The position numbers and the translations under genes are program-made. Under the pieces are notes generated by a model that made no database searches, was not told where the DNA came from, and saw nothing but the letters and a program-made list of their open reading frames with translations. Shown here piece by piece: positions 31,900 through 40,799 of a stretch of 64,000 bases of DNA. Position 1 is the stretch's first letter; the number at the start of each line of letters is the position of its first letter. The DNA is from Ampelomyces quisqualis (lineage: Eukaryota > Ascomycota > Dothideomycetes > Pleosporales > Phaeosphaeriaceae): contig JAGTXZ010000014.1 in the NCBI GenBank assembly GCA_018398575.1, positions 2,356,001-2,420,000 on the forward strand, given 5' to 3'.

Positions 31900-33839
31900 A
31901 CCTTAAATTTATTATTAAGGCTAAGAAAGAAATAAGTATAGACCCTAAGAAAGTAGCTGCTATATGTTTCTAGGAGCCCCCTAAGATAGTTAAAGGAGTC
32001 TAGAGTTTTGTTAGCTTTGCTAACTTCTACTAACAGTTTATAAAAGACTTCTTAGAGCTAGCTGCTCTACTAACTAGGCTTACTAGAAAAGGCGTAGCCT
32101 TCTACTAGAGCCCTAAACAATAGTTGTCCTTTAATAAGCTAAAGGAAGCTTTTGTAGTAGAACTATTCCTAGTAAACTTTAATATAAAGCTAGAGATAGT
32201 AGTAGAATACAACGCTTTAGAATAGTTAACTAAAGAGGTATTGTCTTAATATAGCAGGAACAGACGCCTTTAGGCTGTAGCTTACTACTTAGCAAAGAAT
32301 ATAGCTGCAGAAGCTAACTATACTATCTATAATAAGAAGCTATTAGCTATAGTTAAGTACCTAGAGTAGTAGAAAACTAAACTTTAGAGAGTAAAGCATT
32401 TTACTATACTTATAGACTATAAAAACCTAGAATACTTTGCTACTATATAACTACTAATAGAAAGACACGTCTACTAGGTAGAGTTCCTTAGCACGTTTAA
32501 TATTAGATTCTAATACTACTTAGGAAACGTTAACAGTAGAGCAGATACCCTTTCTAGGAAAGAATAAGATCTTTTCTAAGGAAGAGTAGACGCGTAGGTA
32601 TAGTCTTAGACCTTCTAATTGTTTACTCTTACTTTAGAAGACAAAGATACTATATTAACTACTTTCCTTACAGCCTAGCAGAGAGATATACTATAATAGA
32701 GAGAGGAAGAAATAGAGTAGCTCTAAAACGTACTTATAGACAAAGACGCTACGTTAACTACTTCTCTTACTACCTAGTAGAGGGATGTACTATAATAGAA
32801 AGAGGAAGAAATAGAGTAGCTCTAAAACGTGCTTATAGACAAAGACGCTATGTTAAATACTTTCTTTACAGCTTAGTAGAAAGATATACTATAATAAGAA
32901 GAGAAAGAAATAGAGTAGCTCTAAAACGTGCTTGCAGACAAAGACGCTACGTTAAGAGAGGAAAACGTTACCTATAACTAAAGTGTTAAAAAGCTCTCTA
33001 TAGCAAGAGATATTCTAGATTCTACTAAAGAAACTATAGTACTACATATAATTACGCCTAGGTAAGGTCTATATATAAACAAGCGCTCTAAAGAATTATT
33101 AGAGCCTGCTATTAAAGAGCTATAGGAACAGGCTACTTATATAGATAAAGCCTACTAAGCAGTAGTTAATACTGTTAGAACAGGTTAGTAGAAATTCTCT
33201 TCTTATTTAAGCCTAAAAGTTTCTCTAGTAGAGTATACCTTAGACAACCTAAGACGCCTACTCTATAGAAAACGCAAGTAGGTGCTAGAATACGTAAACC
33301 TATAAACCTATATTATCTTAGAAGTGTATAATTTCTTAATTACTAGACACTTAAGCAAGGAAAATACTTATATAATATTAGTAAGAGACTACTTCTAGCC
33401 TAGAATATTCTTAAGTATTTACTAGTTTGTTTAAAACTGCTTAGTGTATAGCTAGACAAAGCTATAGAAAGAACTTAAACAAGAATTACTACGCCTACTC
33501 CTGCTTCTAGACTAAATATAGAAAGAATTGTTAGTAGACTTTATTATAGGCCTTCTGCTAAGCTACAGAATGCTATACCTTATAGTAGTTACTAACTAAC
33601 TAAGTAAAAACGCAGTGCTTGTGCCTATTCTAGACCTAGAAGTCTCTACTATAGTTAAGGTATTTATTAAACAAGTAGTTGTGTACTATTAGCTTTTAGA
33701 CGCTATAGTGTTTAATAGAGGGTTATAGTTTATAAGTAAATTCTAGTTCTTACTCTATAATAAGCTTAGAATACAAAGAAGAGTCTTAATAGTATACTAC
33801 TTCTAGACAGATAGCGCTATAGAGTAAATAAATAGCATA
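31900..33839 (+). pseudogene. T3 pol part 2: reverse transcriptase end, RNase H, spacer, integrase start
   Basis: It resumes the reverse transcriptase frame after P2 (FVSFANFY and similar), with RNase H at about 32150-32570 (YYLGNVNSRADTLSRKE at its end). The spacer at 32640-32936 holds three 99-bp tandem units. The integrase follows, with an HHCC-like region near 33330-33470 and a core ending at Q-T-D-like residues about 33800. It is interrupted at the TA at 33838. Confidence 0.75.
32640..32936 (+). repeat. Three tandem 99-bp units in T3 pol
   Basis: Units start at 32640, 32739 and 32838, each with GACAAAGA(C/T), and a partial fourth starts at 32937. The period of 99 bp is 33 codons, so the pol frame is kept. 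Each unit reads roughly DKDA-L-T, then -EEEIE-LQNVL, a charged, Leu-spaced pattern suggesting a coiled-coil linker between RNase H and integrase. Confidence 0.85.
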
Positions 33840-34683
33840 CGTTAGGAAAATTTAAGATTAATCTAATCAGCCTGATTGCTGCGACTCGCGGCGGCCCAAC
33901 AGCGATACTGTCTACTAGACAATTTGCCAAAGTTGCCCCACTTACTTCTGGTTGCTAGCGACCTAACAGCGACCCAACAGCAACCTAACAGAGTCGCCAG
34001 ATCTGACAGAGTCGCTAGTGTCGCCAATGTTGCCAATTTTACTCACGTGACTGTATTGCTGTATTTTCATAATTACGTAAGTAACCTAAAAATACAAAAT
34101 ATAGAGCGGAATTCCCTCTTTAAAATGCACTATTCAGAATTTTTGTAGCTGCTCTAGTTATTGAGATATAGCGCGTTGAAGTTATAAACTTTTTTAAAAA
34201 AACTTTAAGTATGTTCAACACAATAGATCTACGCACCCCCTATATAATATACTATAGTAAAATGCCCCAAAGTAAAATCTGCACTTTAGTTACTATTTCT
34301 TTAATAAAAAATATAATATATTATCTAGTTAAAGTGCTAGAGCTTTAGCGAAAACAAGCCTTGGCAAAGAACTTTAAAACTCTACAAACTTCACTGCCTT
34401 GCATCTCAACAACAAGAGCAGCTATAAGAAATCTGAAAAATACGTTTTAAAGAGAAAATCAAGCTCTATATTTTTGGTTTTTAGGATAATAACGTAATGG
34501 CGCGGGTGGGGCAGGTGGGTCCAGTGGATCAGGCAGATTAATTTGAGCGTTTTAGTCTAATTAGGCGGCCAGAACAAATAGGGGACCCTAGGGACAGTTG
34601 AGTACAGTCGAGAACTGTCTGGTCGACTGTTCTAATAGTGTTGCTAATGTCGCGGATGTCGCCAACGTTGTATTTTCCTGACG
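33840..34683. mobile_element. Non-autonomous Tc1/mariner-type DNA element (844 bp), lightly mutated
   Basis: It is flanked by TA on both sides (33838-33839, 34684-34685) and has 12-bp terminal inverted repeats, CGTTAGGAAAAT on the left and ATTTTCCTGACG on the right, differing by one RIP-type transition. Deleting the element and one TA restores the T3 integrase frame across the junction (NSI joined to VEAYLKAF). Inside are GTCGCC-rich subterminal repeats, three CGACCYAACAG-like units near 33960, and an AT-rich middle. YCR/YGR trinucleotides are common, unlike the host element. A 90-codon plus frame (33876-34148) does not resemble a transposase. Confidence 0.8.
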
Positions 34684-34685
34684 TA

Positions 34686-35510
34686 GTAGAAGCCTACTTA
34701 AAGGCCTTTGTAAGCTAAGACTAGTTAAACTAGGCTACTCTATGCCTACTAGCACAAATTACTATAGCTAGACAAAATATAGCATCTATAGGCGTTAGCC
34801 TATTCTTTCTCTAGCATAGGTACAACACAGACTCTATTTAGTTTAACCTAAAATAGACTGTAGAAAACTAGCATTAGTCTAGTATTAATAAGAGAGCTAC
34901 TGCTAAAGCAATAGCAACTAAGATAAAAGAAATAATAGACTACGTACAAGTAAAAATAGTAGAAGTATAATAAAAATAAAAATACTAGGCTAACTATTAC
35001 AAACAAAAAGCTCTAGAACTCTATATAGAAGACAAAGTGTAGCTCTAGTATAGCTGCACTATATCTAATAATAGACCTTTAAAGAAGTAAGATTAGAAAA
35101 ATAAGAAATATACAGTTATAAAGGTTATATTACTATACGTTATAGAGCTAAGCGTACTCTCTAGGGTGCACCTAAAACTCTACGTTAACTATCTCTAGCT
35201 TAATATAAGGAACCTGCTTTTACACTAAAAGTCTAATAACTAGTAACTAGAAGTAATAATAGAAAGTAAAAATAAAGCTAATAAAGAGTACTTTATTAAC
35301 TATATTCTTGCAAAATAACAAAAGAAGAAAGGGCAAGGTATATAGCTATAGTACCTAGTAAAATAGGTAAGATATGTAAAACTAATATAAAAACTATAAG
35401 TAAATGTTACTAACACTGTAGCTCTTACTAAGTAGCTAGATAAAACTAGAATAGAATAAGACTTAGATAGGTTGTTAGTAAAGCACCTACTCTTCCTAAC
35501 TAGTAAATAA
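34686..35510 (+). pseudogene. T3 pol part 3: integrase C-terminus and chromodomain
   Basis: The integrase resumes VEAYLKAFV after the DNA element and continues to about 35240 (VHLKLYVNYL). The chromodomain at 35286-35440 reads EYFINYILAK, then YLVK, GY-like and VNVTNTVALTK segments. Trp and Gln codons are stops. Confidence 0.75.
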
Positions 35511-37548
35511 AGTATATTAGTAGAGAGAGAGAAGGAGAGAAATTATAGGTATATATAATAAGTATAGGAACAAATAACAGCGTTATGCATAGAAGAGATT
35601 AGTAGAAAAAGAAGTAAACTTAGGATAAGTACAAGTAGAACTAGAGTTATAGGAAATAATATAGTAGCGCACTTAGTTATGTTTAAGAACAATACCTAAC
35701 GCTAGAGAGTAACTAATAGAGAGAATGCAAGAATACTGCAATAGATAGAGCCTAAGACTAGGAGTACTAGTAGAGAGTAGAGAAGGAAGAAGATATCTAC
35801 ATCTATTCTATTAGCTAACCTGCAACTATTTTAACTAGTTAATAGTAGGGATATAACTAGCAGTTAACTGTCTCTAAGAACTAGATATAAGGAACCTAAA
35901 TGTTAATACACAAGAACTAAAGCGATAGTCCTACTAGCTACTTAGAATAACTTAGGAATAAAGAGAGAAGAACCTAGAAGCCTAACGCTAACAGATTATT
36001 AGCTAAAGAGTATAAGAGAGAAAGCCTAGATTAACTCTAAATACCTAGCTACTTAAGCTAAGCAGTAGCTAGCTAAGACGTAGCGTAACATCAATATCTA
36101 AGAGGCTTAGAAAACTTAAAGAAAGAATATAGAACTCTAGTATTAGAACTGCGCTAGACTATAAGAGCTAGTAAGAATATTAGTGTACGTAGAAAAGGTA
36201 CAACTACAAGAGCCTATAAGCCTAAGACGTACAGCATAATATCTACTCTAATACATAAGTAGTATTAAAGAATATAAGTCTAGTTCTATAGAGTCTAAGA
36301 TTATTAATAGGAAGAAGATAGTAGCTATAACAAAAGGTCTATTACTATAAAAATTACTTGCAAGCGCTATACAGAAACTACAGTAAGACTACTATACACT
36401 AGAGCTTACTTCTTTACTATTAGAAGGCGTAATAGTTACTATTACTAAATAGTTAGTCTTAGCCTGCACCTTTATATTATACGTAGGCTTCTTGTAGATG
36501 TTAGACTCTATTACATTAAGGTAACAGAGCAGCCTATTAGTAGTCTAGAAGGCGTTGCTAACGTAAGAGACCTAGAAGCCTACGCTAGAGATCTATATGT
36601 TATGCTCTTTAGCCTAATTAAATGTTAGTAAAATACACAGAAACGCTGTAGTAGAACAAACTCTAGCAAAAAAGAAATAAATTAGAAATAACTTATATTA
36701 GTGTAGAGCTGCTATAGACTAGCGCTAATATTATTAAGCTTGTAAATAATAGTGTTCTGCTTAATAAGAAGCTACTAGAGAAGCTAGTAGATTTCTACTA
36801 GGACATTAACCTTAGTAACCTTGCGCGTTAGACTCTAATAGCTAGACTTATTACTACTATAAGACTTTGCCTAAGCAGCTCTAAGCTTATTAATAAAGTT
36901 AGACTAGAGACTAGTAATTGTATACTGCGTTAACAGCTACTTAACCTTAAGATTGCAAACAAGGGCGTTATAAAGCAAGATAACTATAATCTTAAGGTAA
37001 TTGTTAACTTAGGAAGTTATTAGAATTAACTAAATAAGTAAAAGAATATAGTAGTTAACTTATAGGCCTGTATATAATATACGCGTTCTTGCACTAAGTG
37101 TAAGTACTCTTACTATAAGTAATCTTACACTTAAACTTATTACCCTTAAGCTAAGTAATAGCGCAGCCTAGACAATATAGTAAGTTAAGCTTAGCCTTAA
37201 TAATAATCTTAAGTCTATTCTATTACTAGTTAGTAACATACCTAGACCTAGCTTAGCGCCTTAGATATAACACTTACAGCAGGAAAGTTAATAGCGCAAC
37301 GCTTAGCAAGAAAGCTACAAGAAGTACGTAGACTTAGTATCTTTATAAATAGTAGTATAGGTGCAGGAGATGCGTAGGTTAATAAGAGAGGTAACGCGTA
37401 AGCAAGTGTGTAGAAGGCAAGGCTAGTATAGTATATAGTACTACCTAAAAAGAGAAGTAAGAGTAAGAATAACAAATCTAAGTAGAGTAATTTTTATTTT
37501 AATAGTTGCGTAGGTCTAAGCGCACTTAGCGCTAGAGTAAGAGAATTA
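35511..37548. other. T3 3' region, about 2 kb, unassigned
   Basis: LTR elements usually end soon after the chromodomain, but T3 has about 2 kb before its polypurine tract (37533-37548) and 3' LTR. Plus-strand frames with RIP-type stops are readable in pieces (about 35800-36620 and 36640-37150), and Cys-pair segments appear at about 37090-37110 (SCTKCKY) and 37360-37400 (CRRCV). The minus strand shows no Cys-rich frame like those of T1, T2 and T4. It is either an extra sense ORF or the remains of another insertion. Confidence 0.4.
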
Positions 37549-37806
37549 TATAACAGGCTGCTACCTAGTTAGTCCTTAGTTATAGAAAAACCTTAGCTCT
37601 CTAAACTAGAATACTAAAAAGGTTCTAAACTAGAACGCTAAAAATCCTCTAGGCTAGAACACTAAAAATAGTTCTAGACTAGAGCGCCTAAACCCTTTAG
37701 ACTAGACTGCCTTAGGACTATAAAAACCTTCTAGGTAGCAATTAGAAAAGGTTACAAATTTACATCTTTATTTCCTAGTATCTACTCTTAGAGTCCGCCT
37801 CTTACA
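37549..37806 (+). repeat. T3 copy 1 3' LTR
   Basis: 258 bp; its first bases read TATAACAGG instead of TGTAACAGG. It is followed by CTATA, the target duplication. Confidence 0.88.
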
Positions 37807-37811
37807 CTATA

Positions 37812-38522
37812 CTCTATAGTTTCTATACTCTCTTAATTTATACTAGCTCTTTAAGCTTTACAGATATATTCTTATTACTCTTTTAATTAATCTTCTCTTT
37901 ATATATTATTACTTCTTACAGACTATAATATAATAATACGCTAGTAAATAGGTTTAGAATACTTTTCTATAGGTAGTAGTTAGGTTAAGATATAACCTAA
38001 GAGGAGTAGAGTAGAGTTTAGGTTATGCAAGAGCTAGAGTAGAGTTTAGGTTAGAGTATATAGCTTAGAAAGTTAAGGTTAGGTTATTAGTTAGGTTAGA
38101 GTACTTACTATAGAGTTATACTTATACAGCGCTTCTAATCTAATACCTATAACAAGTATATTACTTAGAGGTAAAGTAGAGTAAAAGAAATAAGTTTATT
38201 TTAGTGTATATTCTAAAATAAGGTTACTGCAGAAACTAGGTTTAGGTACTTTAGTTTAAAATTGTAGTTATTTAATTAGCTTTATAACCTTAGCCTATAG
38301 TGTCTCTTTCTGCCTGTTAATGTTAATTCCTATCTAGACAGCTGTCTTTATCTAAGACTAGGCTCTAGCAATTCTAATAATTTCTCTTAGAGCTATTAAC
38401 TTACGCTCTAACTTATTCTTATAGATAAACTTAGTTAAAGTTATAGCGTAGGTAAGATACCTAGTGTTAATTATTATAGAAGTAACTATTATTTTATTAA
38501 TAATAGTGTGTGCAGTAATAAG
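37812..38522. repeat. Spacer between T3 copies, with an inverted T3 fragment
   Basis: 37812-37980 is AT-rich. 37981-38110 is purine-skewed with two near-repeats of TAGAGTAGAGTTTAGGTTA and several TTAGGTTA motifs. About 38290-38515 is the reverse complement of the T3 protease region (compare 23560-23750), so an opposite-orientation T3 fragment abuts the 5' LTR of T3 copy 2. Confidence 0.7.
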
Positions 38523-39488
38523 TCTAACAGGCTGCTACCTAGTTAGTCTTTAGTTACTGAAAAACCTTAGCTTACTAAACTAGAACACTAAAAAGGTTCT
38601 GAACTAAAACGCTAAAAATCCTGTAGGCTAGAACACTAAAAATAGTTTTAGACTAGAGTGCCTAAACCTTCTAAACTAGACTACCTTAGGACTATAAAAA
38701 CCTTCTAGGTAGCAATTAGAATAGATTACAAATTTACGTCTTTATTTCCTAGTAACTACTCTTAGAGTCTACCCCTTACAATTAAATTTGTCTAACCTAA
38801 CTAGGCTAAAGAGCTATTAGTAACCTTTGGCATAGAATAAGTAACTGTCCCTATAACAGTATAGGACATAATAGTACAAGCTATCTAGATAAGACGCAAT
38901 AGCGTTTCTAAGTTAGTTATTAAGAATAAGTTTAATTAAATAATTATTAATAACTTCTTAGACCTAGAGAAATAATATATTAAGAAACAATTGCTATTAA
39001 ACAGCCTTAAGAGAACGCCTGCTTAGTAGAAAGTATGTAACTTCTTAGTAGCTAGACTCTCTAACAATAGAAAAGGAAAGTTCCCTATAAGCGCAGATCT
39101 AGACTTAGTATTACTAGTAAGAAATCTGCAAGAATAAATTGCAAGGCTTATAGCCTAAGTAACTCTAGAAACCTCTAGCTTTATATAGACCTTCTTAGAA
39201 AGTTTTCTCTTACTCTAGAAGACTTATAAAGTCTCTAACCTAGAAGCGTATAGAAGAGATTAAAAAGATTACTATATCTTTAAGGCCTAAATAAAGTATA
39301 AACTAGAATATAATAGTATAAGACTAGGCTCTTAAGCAGGCTATATCTTTAACTACCTTAAGAGGTTAGTAGCTAGTATAGCCTTATCTTAGGTAACTTA
39401 GAACTTCTAAGGCTCTGTAAAAGAACTTTAGAACTTTCTAGATAGCTAATTTAGTAACAAGCTACATAACAAAAGATTACAAAGAAAA

Positions 39489-39978
39489 TATCAAGACTGT
39501 TAGTCTAGTAGCAAACAATAAGAGTACTAGTGTAGACTAGGGTACAGCTAAGGTTAGTTTTCGCGGATAGGTGCAGAGTTGCTTTAGATACAGAGGGTAT
39601 TGTTACTAAGACAGTAAAGGCTAGAGCTTTCTAAAAAGAGTAACAAAGGTTATATAGCTTAATTTAACTAACTTAAGTTGTTAAAACATAAGTTAAACAC
39701 AATAATCTATAAGAGTTTATTGTAGTTTCTATATACTAAAGAGATCCTTTGTTAATTAGTTTAATTAGTCCTACTAAGCAACTAATTACACTAAGCGATT
39801 GCTTAGTGTCTGTGCCCTTGCTTAGTTCCTAATCTAGTTAGGCTACTAATTAAGTTACGTAACTAGTTACAGTACAGTTCCTGTTAAGGCTGTAATAGCT
39901 ACTAATAGGCATTGCTTTAGCAAGTGCTTTGCGTACGTTAATTAGCCCTATAGCCTACGCCTAGTAATGTTTGTAACA
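39489..39978 (-). repeat. T4 3' LTR
   Basis: 490 bp. It contains a perfect 8-bp-arm hairpin, CACTAAGC-GATT-GCTTAGTG (39789-39808). Confidence 0.9.
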
Positions 39979-40089
39979 CTATCCTCTCTTTTCTAAGACT
40001 AGTTCTTAAGTTAGGTAACTATAGCTTAGCTTACTTATAGCCAAGTAGGCCTGTGTTATAAGGAGCGTTAGCTGCTGTTTTGTTCTATT

Positions 40090-40773
40090 ATGCCAAAATA
40101 TCCTCCTACTGCTAGTACATTACGTTGTTACAAACTTGCAGATTTTATTAACCTTTTTAGCAAAGTAATAGTTAAGAAGTGCTCTACTTACGCAAAGGTA
40201 AATTAAATTTGTTAGGTCTATGTTTAGTCTAAGAAGTGTAGGGCGTGTAATTAGCTTAGCTAGCGTTACAATGTTAAGGTTATATAATTAGAATTTTAGC
40301 GTCTTACTACAGAAAAATAGAAGTTAAAGAAGAAGATACAAGAGTTGCAGAATCTTTAGAAAGAAGAATTTTATACTTATAAGAAAGCTTTAGAGCGTAT
40401 GCGCGTTGCGCGTGCAAAGGAAGAGTAGCTGTAATAGTAGATAGATCTGTTAGACTATTGCGCAGATAAAGCAATTGCAGTAGAAGAACAGAATATCTAA
40501 GAGCTAGAGTAAGAAGAGGCAGCAAGGACTATAGCGCTTAATAGTGCTATTAAGGGCCTAGCTCTTAAGTTGTCTCTTAGTACCTAAGGTGCCTTTAAGG
40601 GTTTTCTACTAGATTACTAAGAAACTTCTTTTGTTAATACTGCGCAAGGCGTTGTTAATAGTTTATAAGGTTTGTCTCTAGTTCCTATATATTGTCTAAT
40701 TTGTTATATCCTAACTATTAAACTAGAAACTCTTTTTAGTAATTGTTGCCTTAATGTGCAAGAATCTTTTTAA
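40090..40773 (+). pseudogene. T4 antisense accessory ORF (RIP-interrupted), Cys-rich plus coiled coil
   Basis: An ATG at 40090 opens a frame antisense to gag-pol, starting MPKYPPTASTLRCYKL. Two Cys groups (KKCSTY with IC, then SKKCRACN with a later Tyr) fit a paired CxxCx6C module in which some Cys have become Tyr. A long Lys/Glu/Gln helix follows (EKQKLKKKIQELQNL, then LERMRVARAKEE), then a DKAIAVEEQNIQELE-like stretch. Internal stops lie at probable Gln/Trp codons. From memory the arrangement resembles a large family of uncharacterised proteins in filamentous fungi; this needs a search. The end is uncertain: in-frame TAA at 40771, with several earlier stops possibly original. The C-terminal part lies opposite the chromodomain. 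Confidence 0.6.
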
Positions 40774-40790
40774 CTTTAAATTTGCTTTCT
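40655..40790 (-). pseudogene. T4 chromodomain
   Basis: Minus strand: ESKFKVKKILAH, then NNY, EFLV, LGYNKLDNI and ELETNLINY, a clear chromodomain pattern following the GPY/F-type integrase end. It lies antisense to the C-terminal end of the accessory frame. Confidence 0.75.
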
Positions 40791-40799
40791 TCTTTAGTT

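Larger units (their letters stand above)
21929..37806 (+). mobile_element. T3 copy 1: complete but dead chromovirus (Ty3/gypsy), holding T1 copy P2 and a TA-flanked DNA element
   Basis: LTRs of 258 bp (21929-22186, 37549-37806) are flanked by CTATA on both sides (21924-21928, 37807-37811). The plus-strand order is gag, protease, reverse transcriptase (split by P2 at 24785-31894), RNase H, a spacer with a 33-codon tandem repeat, integrase (split by the 844-bp element), chromodomain, then about 2 kb of unassigned sequence. Removing both insertions gives about 7.9 kb. A second, truncated copy starts at about 38523. Confidence 0.9.

Noticed and set aside
33876..34148. 90-codon ORF in the TA-flanked element as a transposase or host gene
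   Set aside because: It is built largely from short GTCGCC and CGACCYAACAG repeats, lacks a DDE or HTH pattern, and ends in AT-rich non-coding sequence.
37981..38110. TTAGGTTA motifs as an interstitial telomere array
   Set aside because: There are only scattered TTAGGTTA and no run of TTAGGG. It is better described as a purine-skewed degenerate repeat.
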